Shown here: one piece after another, positions 34,363-43,686 of the stretch
Position numbering within the stretch: the stretch's first letter is position 1
Layout: the number at the start of each line of letters is the position of its first letter
NCBI GenBank assembly: GCA_034114085.1
Contig: JAXEWB010000048.1
Coordinates: 18,698-82,697, forward strand
Length of the DNA: 64,000 nucleotides
Origin: Spiro-02 sp034114085
GTDB lineage: Bacteria > Spirochaetota > Spirochaetia > Sphaerochaetales > Sphaerochaetaceae
Direction: 5' to 3'
Notes under the pieces: generated by a model
Seen by the model: the letters and a program-made list of their open reading frames with translations, nothing else
Database searches by the model: none
What the model was told of the DNA's origin: nothing
Position numbers and translations under genes: made by a program

Positions 34363-36222
34363 ATGAATATCAATGAACTCAAGCATGCGGGGCTCAAGAA
34401 GTGGGTCGATGAGATTGCTGCTCTCACCACTCCTGACGCCATCGTCGTTGCGGACGGAAGCTCCGCCCAGTACGATGAACTGATCGAGGAGACTATCGCG
34501 AGTGGGCTCGCCACCCGGTTGAATCCTGCTAAGAAGCCTGGTTGCGTACTGTTCCGCTCGGATCCTTCCGATGTCGCGCGTGTTGAGAAGCGTACCTACA
34601 TCGCTTCCGAAAAGCAGGAGGACGCCGGTCCAACCAATAACTGGATCGACCCCAAGGAGCTGAAGGCCGCCATGACCGACCTTTATCGCGGTTGCATGAA
34701 GGGTCGCACCATGTATGTCATTCCGTTCTCCATGGGTCCTCTCGGTTCTCCTATCTCCAAGATCGGCGTTGAAATTACCGATAGCGCATATGTCGTCTGC
34801 AATATGATGATCATGACCCGTGTCGGCGTTAAGGTTCTTGACCTGCTTGGTTCCAACGGGTATTTCGTCCCTTGTCTGCACAGTGTCGGCAAGCCGCTCG
34901 CCGAGGGCGAATCTGATAATGGCATATGGCCCTGCGCCCCGATGGAACACAAGTACATCTCCCATTTCCCGGAGACTCGTGAAATCTGGTCCTATGGTTC
35001 CGGTTACGGCGGGAACGCACTGCTCGGCAAGAAGTGCCTCGCCTTGCGCATCGCGACCGTCCTGGCCCGCGATGAAGGCTGGCTCGCCGAGCATATGCTT
35101 ATCTTGAAGATTACCAATCCTCAGGGCGAGTCCAAGTACGTCACCGCCGCTTTCCCGTCCGCTTGCGGAAAGACCAACTTGGCCATGCTCATTCCTACCA
35201 TCCCCGGTTGGCAGGTGCATACTGTCGGCGACGACATCGCCTGGATGAAGTTCGGCAAGGACGGCTACCTCTATGCGATCAACCCCGAAGCTGGATTCTT
35301 CGGCGTCGCTCCCGGTACTTCCAAACAGTCCAACCCCAACGCTTTGATCGCCGCTTCCAAGAACACCATCTTCACCAACGTCGCCCTGACCGAGGACAAG
35401 GACGTCTGGTGGGAAGGCATCGGCTACGACGCTCCTGGAAAGCTGATCGACTGGCATGGAAATGAATGGACTCAGGACAAGGGCAACAAGGAGCAGGCTC
35501 CCGCCGCCCATCCGAACTCCCGCTTCACCGCTCCCGCCAAGCAGGCGCCTTCCATCGCTCCTGAATGGGAAGATCCAAAGGGTGTGCCTGTAAGTGCGAT
35601 TCTGTTCGGTGGTCGCCGCCCCAGCACCATTCCTTTGGTACACATGAGCCGCGACTGGAACCATGGCGTGTTCCTTGGCTCCATCGTCGGATCCGAAGTC
35701 ACCGCCGCTGCGCTTGACGTCAAGGCTGGTACCATCCGCCGTGACCCGTTCGCCATGCTGCCGTTCTGCGGCTACCACATGGGCGACTACTTCCAGCATT
35801 GGATCAACATCGGCAAGAACGCCCCTGTTCCCGAGCATCTGCCCAAGATCTTCTACGTCAACTGGTTCCGCAAGACTCCGGAAGGCAAGTGGCTGTGGCC
35901 CGGCTACGGTGAGAACAGCCGCGTCCTGAAGTGGGTCTTCGAGTGCTGCGATGGCAAGGCCAAGACTGTCGATACTCCAATCGGCGTCATGCCGACCGTA
36001 GATGCGATCGATCGCCCCGAAGGCGTGTCCGAAGAAGACATGAAGCAGCTGTTGGCTGTTGATGTCGACGGCTGGCTCAAGGAAGTCGAGGACATCCGCA
36101 CTAATCACTATCCGAAGTTCGGCAACAAGTTGCCCAAGGAGCTGGCTGCCATGCTTGATACCCTGGAGGCGAACCTCAAGGCCGCCAAGGGTTCCTGTGG
36201 TTGTTGCTGCTGCGGCAAGTAA
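34363..36222 (+). CDS. pckG: Phosphoenolpyruvate carboxykinase (GTP)
   Basis: 619 residues, the GTP-PEPCK length. The family signature 'FPSACGKTNLAM' (near residue 264) is the kinase loop with the reactive Cys, and 'HWINIGK', 'NWFRKTPEGKWLWPGYGEN' and 'TVGDDIAWMKF' are further conserved blocks. It interconverts oxaloacetate + GTP and PEP + CO2 + GDP in the cytosol. In fermenters it often works toward oxaloacetate, feeding succinate. The C-terminus ends 'GSCGCCCCGK', an unusual five-cysteine tail not in typical PckG. A terminator follows. Confidence 0.96.
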   Translation: MNINELKHAGLKKWVDEIAALTTPDAIVVADGSSAQYDELIEETIASGLATRLNPAKKPGCVLFRSDPSDVARVEKRTYIASEKQEDAGPTNNWIDPKELKAAMTDLYRGCMKGRTMYVIPFSMGPLGSPISKIGVEITDSAYVVCNMMIMTRVGVKVLDLLGSNGYFVPCLHSVGKPLAEGESDNGIWPCAPMEHKYISHFPETREIWSYGSGYGGNALLGKKCLALRIATVLARDEGWLAEHMLILKITNPQGESKYVTAAFPSACGKTNLAMLIPTIPGWQVHTVGDDIAWMKFGKDGYLYAINPEAGFFGVAPGTSKQSNPNALIAASKNTIFTNVALTEDKDVWWEGIGYDAPGKLIDWHGNEWTQDKGNKEQAPAAHPNSRFTAPAKQAPSIAPEWEDPKGVPVSAILFGGRRPSTIPLVHMSRDWNHGVFLGSIVGSEVTAAALDVKAGTIRRDPFAMLPFCGYHMGDYFQHWINIGKNAPVPEHLPKIFYVNWFRKTPEGKWLWPGYGENSRVLKWVFECCDGKAKTVDTPIGVMPTVDAIDRPEGVSEEDMKQLLAVDVDGWLKEVEDIRTNHYPKFGNKLPKELAAMLDTLEANLKAAKGSCGCCCCGK

Positions 36223-36244
36223 GCTGTAATTTAGATTGTATTTC

Positions 36245-36293
36245 AGGAAGGCGTCGCAGGAGTCGTTTGACTTGGGCGGCGCCTTCCTTTTTT
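36245..36293 (+). terminator. Rho-independent terminator of pckG
   Basis: AGGAAGGCG (36245-36253) pairs with CGCCTTCCT (36280-36288), followed by a T-run to 36293. It begins 23 bases after the stop. Confidence 0.8.
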
Positions 36294-36654
36294 GTATGCC
36301 TGTTTTTTTCTCGATGACGGAATCACCGCCCATTGGACTATTTCGTTGATGTGGGCGATGTCAACGACCTGAGCGGTACCCCGGCGATATGGGCGGCATT
36401 AGCGACCTGAGCAATCCGGGAGGAACTCCGTTCTTGGTGTGCCGCTGGAGGGCTGGAAAAAGATGGATAAGCGAAGTGTGGTAACAGACCAACGCCTGTA
36501 GAACCCTGTTGGTGCGGACACATGGCGCGTGGTTATAGGTTTTGGATCGGAATGAACGTCTTGCATCCCGCCTGATATAAAGTCGTCTGTTTTCATTGAT
36601 ATTTGTTTGTTTCCTCTAGGCTCTCTCGGCTGATACATTTATATTTTCATAGGC
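36294..36654 (+). other. Intergenic region with a 27-base degenerate direct repeat
   Basis: Copies at 36348-36374 and 36386-36412 agree at 21 of 27 positions and both end GACCTGAGC. No gene is supported. Role unknown; a decayed coding remnant is possible. Confidence 0.4.
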
Positions 36655-37434
36655 ATGAACAAGAGAATTGACGCGACGACGAAAAAACTGCTGTGGACGA
36701 TCATCATGTATTGCGCCTTGCTACTGATGGTGACGGTCGCATTGTGGCCATTCGTGAAAAAACTTACGGACCCTGCATATCGAACCCAGTTTCAACAATG
36801 GGTAGCTTCGTTGGGCCCTTGGGGATGGCTCGTCTTGTTCGGCATACAGGTATTGCAGATTGTGGTCGCCTTTATTCCCGGCGGCCCTGTTGAAATCATA
36901 GCGGGGGCATTGTACGGTACAATCTTCGGTTTGATCATCTGCCTTGTCGGATGTCTGGTCGCTTCCGCTCTGGTGTTCGTCCTGACACGCCGGTTCGGGA
37001 CGCCGTTGATATATCGGTTGTTCAGCAAGGAAAAAGTCGATGGCTTTACATTCTTGCGGGATAGCAAACGGATTGAATCGGTGACGTTCATCCTTTTTCT
37101 GATTCCAGGGACGCCAAAGGACATGCTGACCTATGTGGCGGGGATCAGCAGCATCCATATGTCCAGTTTCCTGATCATTTCCATGCTTGCCAGGATTCCC
37201 GCCATGGTGCTTTCGCTGATGGTCGGGTCAACGGTAAGCGACGGGAATTGGCAGGTTGCCATCATTCTGTTTGTCCTGACCGCCGTCATCGGTCTGGTCG
37301 GCATTAAGTATAAGGACCGTATCATCGCCTATTGTCATACTGCTGGCGCCAGGCGCAAGGACAAGCGGGTTTCCAAAGGCGACAAGCACCGGATGACTCT
37401 TTCGCCGCCGGATGATGGTGCTGGACAGAGTTGA
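36655..37434 (+). CDS. TVP38/TMEM64 (VTT/DedA-like) membrane protein
   Basis: 259 residues with five or six membrane segments. 'FIPGGPVEIIAGALYG' is the VTT-domain motif F-x-P-x2-E-x4-G, followed by 'GCLVASALVFVLTRRFG' and 'FLIPGTPKDMLTYVAG' with the conserved basic/proline region. DedA/VTT proteins act as lipid scramblases or flippases, or in proton-dependent membrane homeostasis. Ribosome site is weak. The neighbouring genes are unrelated and the gene faces fucI tail to tail. Confidence 0.86.
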   Translation: MNKRIDATTKKLLWTIIMYCALLLMVTVALWPFVKKLTDPAYRTQFQQWVASLGPWGWLVLFGIQVLQIVVAFIPGGPVEIIAGALYGTIFGLIICLVGCLVASALVFVLTRRFGTPLIYRLFSKEKVDGFTFLRDSKRIESVTFILFLIPGTPKDMLTYVAGISSIHMSSFLIISMLARIPAMVLSLMVGSTVSDGNWQVAIILFVLTAVIGLVGIKYKDRIIAYCHTAGARRKDKRVSKGDKHRMTLSPPDDGAGQS

Positions 37435-37468
37435 GGTACTGTTGAAAGTGATTGTCACTGATATAGGG

Positions 37469-37515
37469 GAAGAGCCGCCGCCCAAGTTTTCAGCTTGTGC
37501 GACGGCTCTTCTTCT
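37469..37515. terminator. Shared hairpin terminator between VTT gene and fucI
   Basis: GAAGAGCCG (37469-37477) pairs with CGGCTCTTC (37503-37511). It lies between the two convergent stops (37434 and 37532). The flanks have only short T/A stretches, so efficiency is uncertain. Confidence 0.5.
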
Positions 37516-37531
37516 ATCTGCCGGGGAATGA

Positions 37532-39358
37532 TCAATACTTGCCGTACAACGGTCCGTAGGCGGCGCAGGCACGATAGTCCGAGCCTTCCTTGTCCATGCC
37601 GAACGCATTCCCTGAGCTTGGACGGAAAATGTCTCCGTCCGGTACGTTGTGCATGCAGACGGGAATCCTCAGCATCGAGCAAAGGGTGATCAGGTCTGCG
37701 CCGATATGACCATAGCTGATCGCGCCATGGTTGGCTCCCCAATTCGCCATGACGGAGTAGACATCCTTGAAAGGACCGTCCTTACCATCGATACGGGGTA
37801 CAAACCACGTGGTCGGCCAAGTCGGGTCTGTCCGCTTGTTGAGAGCCTGGAACACTTCGGCGGGAACTTCTACGGTCCATCCTTCCGCAATCTGAAGCAC
37901 AGGACCAAGACCCTTGACGATATTGAGGCGGCTCATGGTCACGGGCATCGCCCCTTCGCTGAGGAAGGTGGAGCTGTAGCCACCGCCACGGAAATACCCA
38001 CCGTTGGCGACGCTGAACTCAGTGTTTTCCAGTACGTTCTTCACATCCTCCGGGACAATCTCCCAGAAATGCTTCATGACCGGCTTTCCATCCTTGTCCT
38101 TCATCGCGCCGGTGGCGTCAAGCGTGGTTGCGCCACTGTTGATCAGATGGATGAATCCATCCTTCGCCAAGCCGGTGGGCTTCCAACCGGTCACACGTTC
38201 GATAGATTCCGGACTCCAGTAGGTGCGGACATCGCTGAAAATCTGGGCGCGGTTGCTCAGGAGTTTTCCAAACAGCATCGCCGTTCCGTTGAGATGATCG
38301 TTTTCGGTGGCGCATACGAACGGTTCTCGAATGCCGTTCCAATCGAAGGAGGTGCAGAGCATCGTCTCCATGAAGTCGCCGTTCGGCCAATGGTCGGTCC
38401 ACTGCCGCTGTCCCTGGAACCCGCTGAACAATGCGTTGTGGCCGTTCGATTCTTCCGCATAGCCCATTTCCTTGAGCTTCGGGTTGCCGATCATCAGGTC
38501 CCGGCCGATCATCACCATCTTGATGCAATAGTCCCAGTCCTTCCTCCGCTGTTCCCCAGAGCGCTGCCACTGGGGGGGATTGACCATGTCGGGGGCTTCT
38601 TTGCAGTTTTCCTTAACCCATTTCACCGCCCGTTCAAACTCATCCTTGTCGTAGATGCCTTCATTGATACGGCGTTCAATCTCGCACATGTCGATGGCTT
38701 CCGTCCGCATGCCCAAATAGGCTTGGAGGAAATCCTGGTCGACGATGGATCCTGCGATGCCCATGGCGCAGCCGCCCATGGAAAGATAACTCTTGCCCCG
38801 CATGGTCGCCACCGCCAGGCCCGCGCGGGCGAACCGGAGGATTTTCTCCGAGACGTCGGCGGGAATCGACGTGTCGGTGCTGTCCTGCACATTGCGTCCG
38901 TAGATGCCGAAGGCGGGAAGGCCCTTCTGCGCATGGGCGGCTAGGACCGCGGCGAGATATACGGCTCCAGGACGTTCTGTGCCGTTGAAGCCCCACACCG
39001 CCTTCACGGTAAACGGATCGTCGTCAAAGGTCTCGGTTCCATAGCACCAGCACGGGGTGACGGTTAGCGTGATGGCGACCCCTTCCCGTGCGAATTTCGC
39101 GGCGCAGGCCGCGGCTTCCGCCACGCCGCCAATCGTCGTATCCGCTATGACGCATTCTAGGGGGAGTCCGTTCCCATGCCTGATATTCTCGCTGATCAGC
39201 TTTGCCGCCGCTTTCGCCATATTCATTGTCTGGACTTCCAGGGATTCTCTCACTCCTCGTTGCCGTCCGTCGATCGCAGGGCGGATGCCAAGCTTCGGTA
39301 ATTCCCCCGCATATCTCTTTTCGGGTCCGATCGAAGTGATGTGTGAAACTGTTGCCAT
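37532..39358 (-). CDS. fucI: L-fucose isomerase
   Basis: 608 residues, close to E. coli FucI (591) and colinear with it: 'PKLGIRPAIDGRQRGVRESL', 'VTPCWCYGTETFDDDP', 'WGFNGTERPGAVYLAA', 'DTSIPADVSEKILRFARAGL', 'FQGQRQWTD' and 'NWGANHG'. It converts L-fucose to L-fuculose and usually also D-arabinose to D-ribulose, using Mn2+ in the cytosol. A good promoter and LacI-type site lie upstream. fucU is divergent. No fuculokinase (FucK) or dedicated fuculose-phosphate aldolase is adjacent, so the next steps must use other enzymes, perhaps the rhamnose-type kinase and aldolase nearby. Confidence 0.96.
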   Translation of the reverse strand: MATVSHITSIGPEKRYAGELPKLGIRPAIDGRQRGVRESLEVQTMNMAKAAAKLISENIRHGNGLPLECVIADTTIGGVAEAAACAAKFAREGVAITLTVTPCWCYGTETFDDDPFTVKAVWGFNGTERPGAVYLAAVLAAHAQKGLPAFGIYGRNVQDSTDTSIPADVSEKILRFARAGLAVATMRGKSYLSMGGCAMGIAGSIVDQDFLQAYLGMRTEAIDMCEIERRINEGIYDKDEFERAVKWVKENCKEAPDMVNPPQWQRSGEQRRKDWDYCIKMVMIGRDLMIGNPKLKEMGYAEESNGHNALFSGFQGQRQWTDHWPNGDFMETMLCTSFDWNGIREPFVCATENDHLNGTAMLFGKLLSNRAQIFSDVRTYWSPESIERVTGWKPTGLAKDGFIHLINSGATTLDATGAMKDKDGKPVMKHFWEIVPEDVKNVLENTEFSVANGGYFRGGGYSSTFLSEGAMPVTMSRLNIVKGLGPVLQIAEGWTVEVPAEVFQALNKRTDPTWPTTWFVPRIDGKDGPFKDVYSVMANWGANHGAISYGHIGADLITLCSMLRIPVCMHNVPDGDIFRPSSGNAFGMDKEGSDYRACAAYGPLYGKY

Positions 39359-39394
39359 GTCGTACCTCCTGTGGTATATATAGAGTCAGAGCTA

Positions 39395-39445
39395 TGTAAT
39401 CGTTTACATTCGATTTCAGTATACACGTTACCGCCAGTTTTGCAA
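39395..39445 (-). promoter_or_regulatory. fucI promoter with LacI-type operator
   Basis: On the minus strand: TTGCAA (39445-39440), a 16-base spacer, TATACT (39423-39418), then TGTAAACGATTACA (39408-39395), about where transcription should start. The 14-bp dyad with central CG is typical of LacI-family operators; at this place it would block initiation. AGGAGG precedes the ATG downstream. Confidence 0.7.
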
Positions 39446-39564
39446 CCTGTTTTTTGGATGATGTGACCTTCCGTTGACGTGGTATGACCGGTCCATATCC
39501 ATGGGTGACAGGGCGCTGGCGTCCGTTGTATCATAAAACATGGGGTTTGCAAAAGGAGAAAGAC

Positions 39565-39990
39565 ATGCTGAAGAACATTCCCCCCATCATCAGCCCTGAA
39601 TTGCTGAAGATACTCATGGAGATGGGCCATGGAGACGAACTGGTCATCGGTGACGGCAATTTCCCCGCCGCGTCAATGAATGACAGGGTGGTGAGGCTTG
39701 ACGGCCATGGCGTGCCGGAGGTGCTTGAAGCGATCCTCAAGTTGTTTCCGCTGGACATCTATGCCGACAATGCGTTTTTGATGGAGAAGGTTCCCGGCGA
39801 CCCGGTGGAGACTCCGGTTTGGGCGACCTATGAAAAGCTGGCGAAGGAAGGCGACCCGAACTTCAAGGAGTTCAAATACATCGACCGCTTCGGCTTCTAT
39901 GAGAGGACTAAAACGGCCTATGCGGTAGTCGCCACCAGCGAAACCGCTCTGTACGCCAATATCCTTCTCAAGAAAGGCGTGATTGCGTAA
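39565..39990 (+). CDS. fucU: L-fucose mutarotase (FucU/RbsD family)
   Basis: 141 residues from the ATG at 39565, with AAAGGAG upstream; a start at 39484 would add an unconserved leader. 'LLKILMEMGHGDELVIGDGNFPA' carries the catalytic His of the family, and C-terminal 'DRFGFYERTKTAYAVVATSE' matches the sugar-binding end. It interconverts the anomers of L-fucose so that the isomerase gets its preferred form. It is divergent from fucI with 206 bases between. Confidence 0.92.
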   Translation: MLKNIPPIISPELLKILMEMGHGDELVIGDGNFPAASMNDRVVRLDGHGVPEVLEAILKLFPLDIYADNAFLMEKVPGDPVETPVWATYEKLAKEGDPNFKEFKYIDRFGFYERTKTAYAVVATSETALYANILLKKGVIA

Positions 39991-40047
39991 CGTTTTATAA
40001 CGTCTCCGCTAGGCCTCGCTTGCATTCCGCTTGTATATTCCAAGACT

Positions 40048-40151
40048 ACACCGAGACTTTTGTCGGTGTGGAGGGGTGGAGAAATCCGGATCCCCGGGCT
40101 TTGCCATGTGCAAAGAACGTTCGTAATCGGCATGCACATATCGCATGCCGA
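40048..40151. repeat. Three consecutive inverted repeats between convergent fucU and araC-type genes
   Basis: ACACCGA/TCGGTGT (40048-40069), CTTTGC/GCAAAG (40099-40115), and TCGGCATGC/GCATGCCGA (40127-40151). The last has 9-bp perfect arms with a 7-base loop. No T-run follows any of them. They may end transcription from both sides or protect 3' ends. Confidence 0.5.
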
Positions 40152-40267
40152 CGGTGGAGCCAGAACAAGGCCGGGGGGAACCATCCGCCATCCGCCATGC
40201 GCCTCCAACGGAACGGACAGGTGCCGGATTCGCTATCGTGTACTGGCTTTTCGGTCAGTCCCCTCCG

Positions 40268-41152
40268 TTACCGGTACCAGCTTGTACGATCCTCCTTGTA
40301 TTCGCGGGGGCTCATTGCCATGACCTTGCGGAACTGGCGGGAGAAATAGTTGGGATCGGAGAAACCGGTCGCGTCGGAGATCGCCGCCATCGACAGCGGG
40401 GTGGTGCGTATCAGCTTGCAAGCCAGCTCGATGCGCTTGTGCGTGTGGAACTCCACCGGCGAAAGCCCCGTGCATTTCTGGAAATACCTATTGAGCGTAC
40501 TGGCGCTCATGTTCGCCACTTCCATCAATTCTTCCGTCGTAACCGGCTGGTCGGTGTGGGATTCGATATAGCTGAACACATCGGCCAGGCGGAGGATCAT
40601 TTGGTTGTCCCCCCGTGGAGTTTCTTCATAGATGCGGAAGATCATGACGAGGAACTGCATCAGGTAGGCGAAGGCGATGCTTTTCGCACCGTTGTTGTAG
40701 TCTGTGGAATCAGACTCCGCAAGCATTCTTTCGACCAGCGGGAGCAACTCGGCGATCTGGGCCGGTGTAAGCCGGAGCATCGACGAGAACCGCGTATCAT
40801 TGCGGTACATCGGCTCGATAGTGAACAGGGCCTGATAGCCCGGCATGTCGGTCAGATCAAAAAATCTATCCTTGAACAGCCGTCTGCCGAACAGGATGTT
40901 GTACAGGACCAGATCCTGCACATCCTTATAGCCATGTTCCATCCCCGGGACAATGACGAACAGGTTTCCCGGACGGAGCGCCAGTTCGTTTTCCTTGGTG
41001 AAATGGACTCCCTTGCCCGAAACGATGAATACAAGCTCATAGAAGTCATGGCTGTGTAGCGGGTAGGGAAGCTCCGGGTCTCTCTTGATGACCTTCATCT
41101 GGAAGGTCGGATCGTAAAAGTAGTCGTTGGCGAACAGTTTGAGCCGTATCAT
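40268..41152 (-). CDS. AraC-family regulator, probably of rhamnose genes
   Basis: 294 residues. The N-terminal half is a cupin ('PELPYPLHSHDFYELVFIVSG') that binds a sugar. The C-terminal ~100 residues hold two helix-turn-helices ('TTEELMEVANMSASTLNRYF', 'LSMAAISDATGFSDPNYFSR'). Layout and size fit RhaS/RhaR. It is divergent from the L-rhamnose isomerase gene with ~106 bases between, the usual place for an activator of that operon. L-rhamnose is the likely effector. Confidence 0.88.
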   Translation of the reverse strand: MIRLKLFANDYFYDPTFQMKVIKRDPELPYPLHSHDFYELVFIVSGKGVHFTKENELALRPGNLFVIVPGMEHGYKDVQDLVLYNILFGRRLFKDRFFDLTDMPGYQALFTIEPMYRNDTRFSSMLRLTPAQIAELLPLVERMLAESDSTDYNNGAKSIAFAYLMQFLVMIFRIYEETPRGDNQMILRLADVFSYIESHTDQPVTTEELMEVANMSASTLNRYFQKCTGLSPVEFHTHKRIELACKLIRTTPLSMAAISDATGFSDPNYFSRQFRKVMAMSPREYKEDRTSWYR

Positions 41153-41258
41153 GATAAAATCGTGCTATAAATTAGTTGATATGTCAAGGTGAAATTGAAA
41201 AACTACCCCCACAATAATAACAGATGGTAGCCCATGACCGGCTATCAGGGAGGGGTTG

Positions 41259-42509
41259 GTGACCAGTTACGAAGTTGCGAAGAATGAATACTTGAAGTTG
41301 GGCGTAGATACGGACTCCGTACTGGAATCGCTTGCCGTTGTTCCCGTTTCCGTCCATTGCTGGCAGGGAGACGATGTCGGTGGATTTGAGCGACCAGATT
41401 CGACGCTTGCGGGCGGAGGCATCCAGACCACCGGTAATTTTCCCGGCAAGGCCCGGTCGATAGAGGAGCTGCGGGCCGACATCGACAAGGTGTTTTCCCT
41501 TGTCCCCGGAGCGCATCGGCTGAACCTTCATGCGAGCTATGGGGAATTCGGCGGTGAATTCATCGACCGCGACCAGATAGAGGAGAAGCATTTCCAGGGG
41601 TGGGTCGATTGGGCGAAAAAGCGTGGCATCGGTCTTGACTTCAATGGGACGTTTTTTAGTCATCCGTTTGCTGATGATGGATTTACATTAGCAAGCAAGG
41701 ATCCTGTAATCCGCACCTTCTGGATTGAGCATGCCAAACGTTGCCGGCGGATAGCCGCATGGATCGGCAAGGAACTGGGAAGCCCCTGCATCCTTGACAC
41801 TTGGGTTCCCGATGGTGCCAAGGACTATACCGTGGACAAGATTGGCTACCGGCGGATTCTCAAGGAATCCCTTGATGAAATCTTCTCGGTACCATATCCG
41901 GCGGACCAGATGCGGGACGCGCTGGAGACGAAGCTTTTCGGTATTGGAAGCGAAGCGTTCGTTGTTGGTTCCCATGAGTTCTATATGAACTATGCCGCCA
42001 GGAACGGACATATGCTCTGCATGGACTTGGGGCATTTCCATGTAGGCGAGGATATTTCTGATAAATTATCCGCGATCCTGCTGTTTGATGACGAAATACT
42101 GCTACATGTGAGTCGTCCTATGCGATGGGACAGCGACCATGTCGTGCTGTTCGACGACAAAGTCCGTGCCGTGGCGGAAGAGCTGGTACGGAGCGGCAAG
42201 CTTTCCTCCGTCCACATTGGCCTGGACTACTTCGACGCCTCGATCAATCGCGTCGGTGCCTGGGTCACTGGCATCAGGTCGATGCGCAAGGCCCTGCTAT
42301 ATGCAATGCTCGAACCTCAGGCACAACTGAAAACCTACGAAGAACAGGGCAACGGCTATGCCAAGATGGCCTTGCTGGAGAATATGGCGGTCATGCCGTT
42401 CGGTGCGGTCTGGGACGAATTCTGCCGCCGCAACGGCGCGCCGTCCGACCTTGGCGTCGTGGAGCGAATCATGGACTATGAAGCGAATGTACAAGGGCTG
42501 AGGGTATGA
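41259..42509 (+). CDS. rhaA: L-rhamnose isomerase
   Basis: 416 residues from a GTG at 41259 (VTSYEVAK), with GGGAGG five bases upstream; a TTG at 41256 is the alternative. Colinear with E. coli RhaA: 'VSVHCWQGDDVGGFE', 'TGNFPGKARSIEELR', 'LGLDFN'-type 'IGLDFNGTFFSHP', 'DLGHFHVGE', 'HVSRPMRWDSDHVV', and 'HIGLDYFDASINR'. The metal ligands (Glu, Asp, His of the TIM barrel) lie in these blocks. It converts L-rhamnose to L-rhamnulose. The stop overlaps the aldolase ATG by four bases. Confidence 0.96.
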   Translation: MTSYEVAKNEYLKLGVDTDSVLESLAVVPVSVHCWQGDDVGGFERPDSTLAGGGIQTTGNFPGKARSIEELRADIDKVFSLVPGAHRLNLHASYGEFGGEFIDRDQIEEKHFQGWVDWAKKRGIGLDFNGTFFSHPFADDGFTLASKDPVIRTFWIEHAKRCRRIAAWIGKELGSPCILDTWVPDGAKDYTVDKIGYRRILKESLDEIFSVPYPADQMRDALETKLFGIGSEAFVVGSHEFYMNYAARNGHMLCMDLGHFHVGEDISDKLSAILLFDDEILLHVSRPMRWDSDHVVLFDDKVRAVAEELVRSGKLSSVHIGLDYFDASINRVGAWVTGIRSMRKALLYAMLEPQAQLKTYEEQGNGYAKMALLENMAVMPFGAVWDEFCRRNGAPSDLGVVERIMDYEANVQGLRV

Positions 42510-43627
42510 ACGAAAGGACGAAACTCGATGAACTGATTGTATTGTCCCGGTATTATGGAAATGACCCGCAGTATGTGCTGTTGGGCGGTGGCAACACTTC
42601 CGCCAAGGAGGGGGACGTCATGTACGTCAAGGCCTCCGGCCATGCTCTTGGTACAATCTCCGCCGATGGCTTCGTCCGCATGTCGTTGAAGAAACTTGCC
42701 AATATCTGGACGAAGACGTATCCCGCCGACGATAGCGTCCGTGAAGACGAGGTGTTGAGGGATATGATGGACTGCCGGCGTCCAGGGGAAACGGCCCGTC
42801 CGAGTGTGGAGGCCCTGCTCCATGCGTTGATTCCGTACACTTATGTCGTGCATCTGCATCCCGCCATGGTCAATGGCCTGACATGCGGGCAATGCGGCCA
42901 GGCCGCCGTCGCCATCCTGTTTCCCGACGCCTTGTGGATTCCGTTGGTAAAGCCTGGGTATATCCTGGCCGACGTTGTCCGCCGGGCGATGTCCGAATAT
43001 GCCACGGACCATGACGGTTTGGTTCCCAAAATCATTTTCCTACAGAATCACGGCATATTCGTGGGGGCCGATACCCCCGATGAGATCCACGGCATCTATG
43101 AACATGTGATGAAGACCTTGGCAGGACATGTCGTACGTCGCCCTAATTTTTCAGAGGTGACGATCAAGATGAACGACATCGGGCAGATTTTCGACGGCCT
43201 GCGGCGGTTCGCCGGCGCGGACGCAGATATCCGCATGGTAATGAACGTCGAGCTTCAGACGAAGTTGCAGGACAAGGAGACGTTCTATTCCATCAGTTCT
43301 GCGTTTACCCCGGACCATATCGTCTACAGCGGGTTCAAACCCCTGTGGATTGAGGATTCGGTATTTTCTCTGGCTGATCCCGCTGGTGAAATCGCCCGGT
43401 CGTGCGGGGAGCTCACGGAGAAGGAAGGTGTCCGGCCCAAGGTCGTCTGCGTCCAGGGGCGCGGGGTGTTCGCTTTCGGTGAGAACGCATTGGCGTTGTT
43501 TCTGGATACCGTCAAGGTATCGGTGTTTACGGAAACTTTTGGCGGCGCCCGTTTCATGGACGACGCCATGATAGACTTCATCCGTACCTGGGAGGTGGAG
43601 AAGTATCGTTCATCCGTCCTCAAATAG
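42506..43627 (+). CDS. Class II aldolase, L-rhamnulose-1-phosphate aldolase type
   Basis: 373 residues. 'LLGGGNTSAKEGDVMYVKASG' is the class II aldolase phosphate loop; Glu103, His116 and His118 ('VVHLHPAMVNG') fit the zinc site, with a later His in 'FLQNHGIFVG'. Size and C-terminus ('VVCVQGRGVFAFGE') match the N-terminal half of the bifunctional rhamnulose-1-phosphate aldolase/lactaldehyde dehydrogenase (RhaEW/YuxG type) rather than the short E. coli RhaD. Here it stops after the aldolase. It yields DHAP and L-lactaldehyde. Second gene of the rhaA operon. Confidence 0.85.
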   Translation: MNERTKLDELIVLSRYYGNDPQYVLLGGGNTSAKEGDVMYVKASGHALGTISADGFVRMSLKKLANIWTKTYPADDSVREDEVLRDMMDCRRPGETARPSVEALLHALIPYTYVVHLHPAMVNGLTCGQCGQAAVAILFPDALWIPLVKPGYILADVVRRAMSEYATDHDGLVPKIIFLQNHGIFVGADTPDEIHGIYEHVMKTLAGHVVRRPNFSEVTIKMNDIGQIFDGLRRFAGADADIRMVMNVELQTKLQDKETFYSISSAFTPDHIVYSGFKPLWIEDSVFSLADPAGEIARSCGELTEKEGVRPKVVCVQGRGVFAFGENALALFLDTVKVSVFTETFGGARFMDDAMIDFIRTWEVEKYRSSVLK

Positions 43628-43686
43628 CGATGGAATGCTCCGGCGGATTCAGGAAAGGGAGAAGCCGGGCGAATGAAAGGGGTGTC

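Noticed and set aside
34207..36333. 708-codon open frame on the minus strand
   Set aside because: It is antisense to pckG, which has all GTP-PEPCK motifs. The reverse frame is low in conserved features and arises from strong codon bias.
37649..38944. 431-codon open frame on the plus strand
   Set aside because: Antisense to fucI, whose identity is certain.
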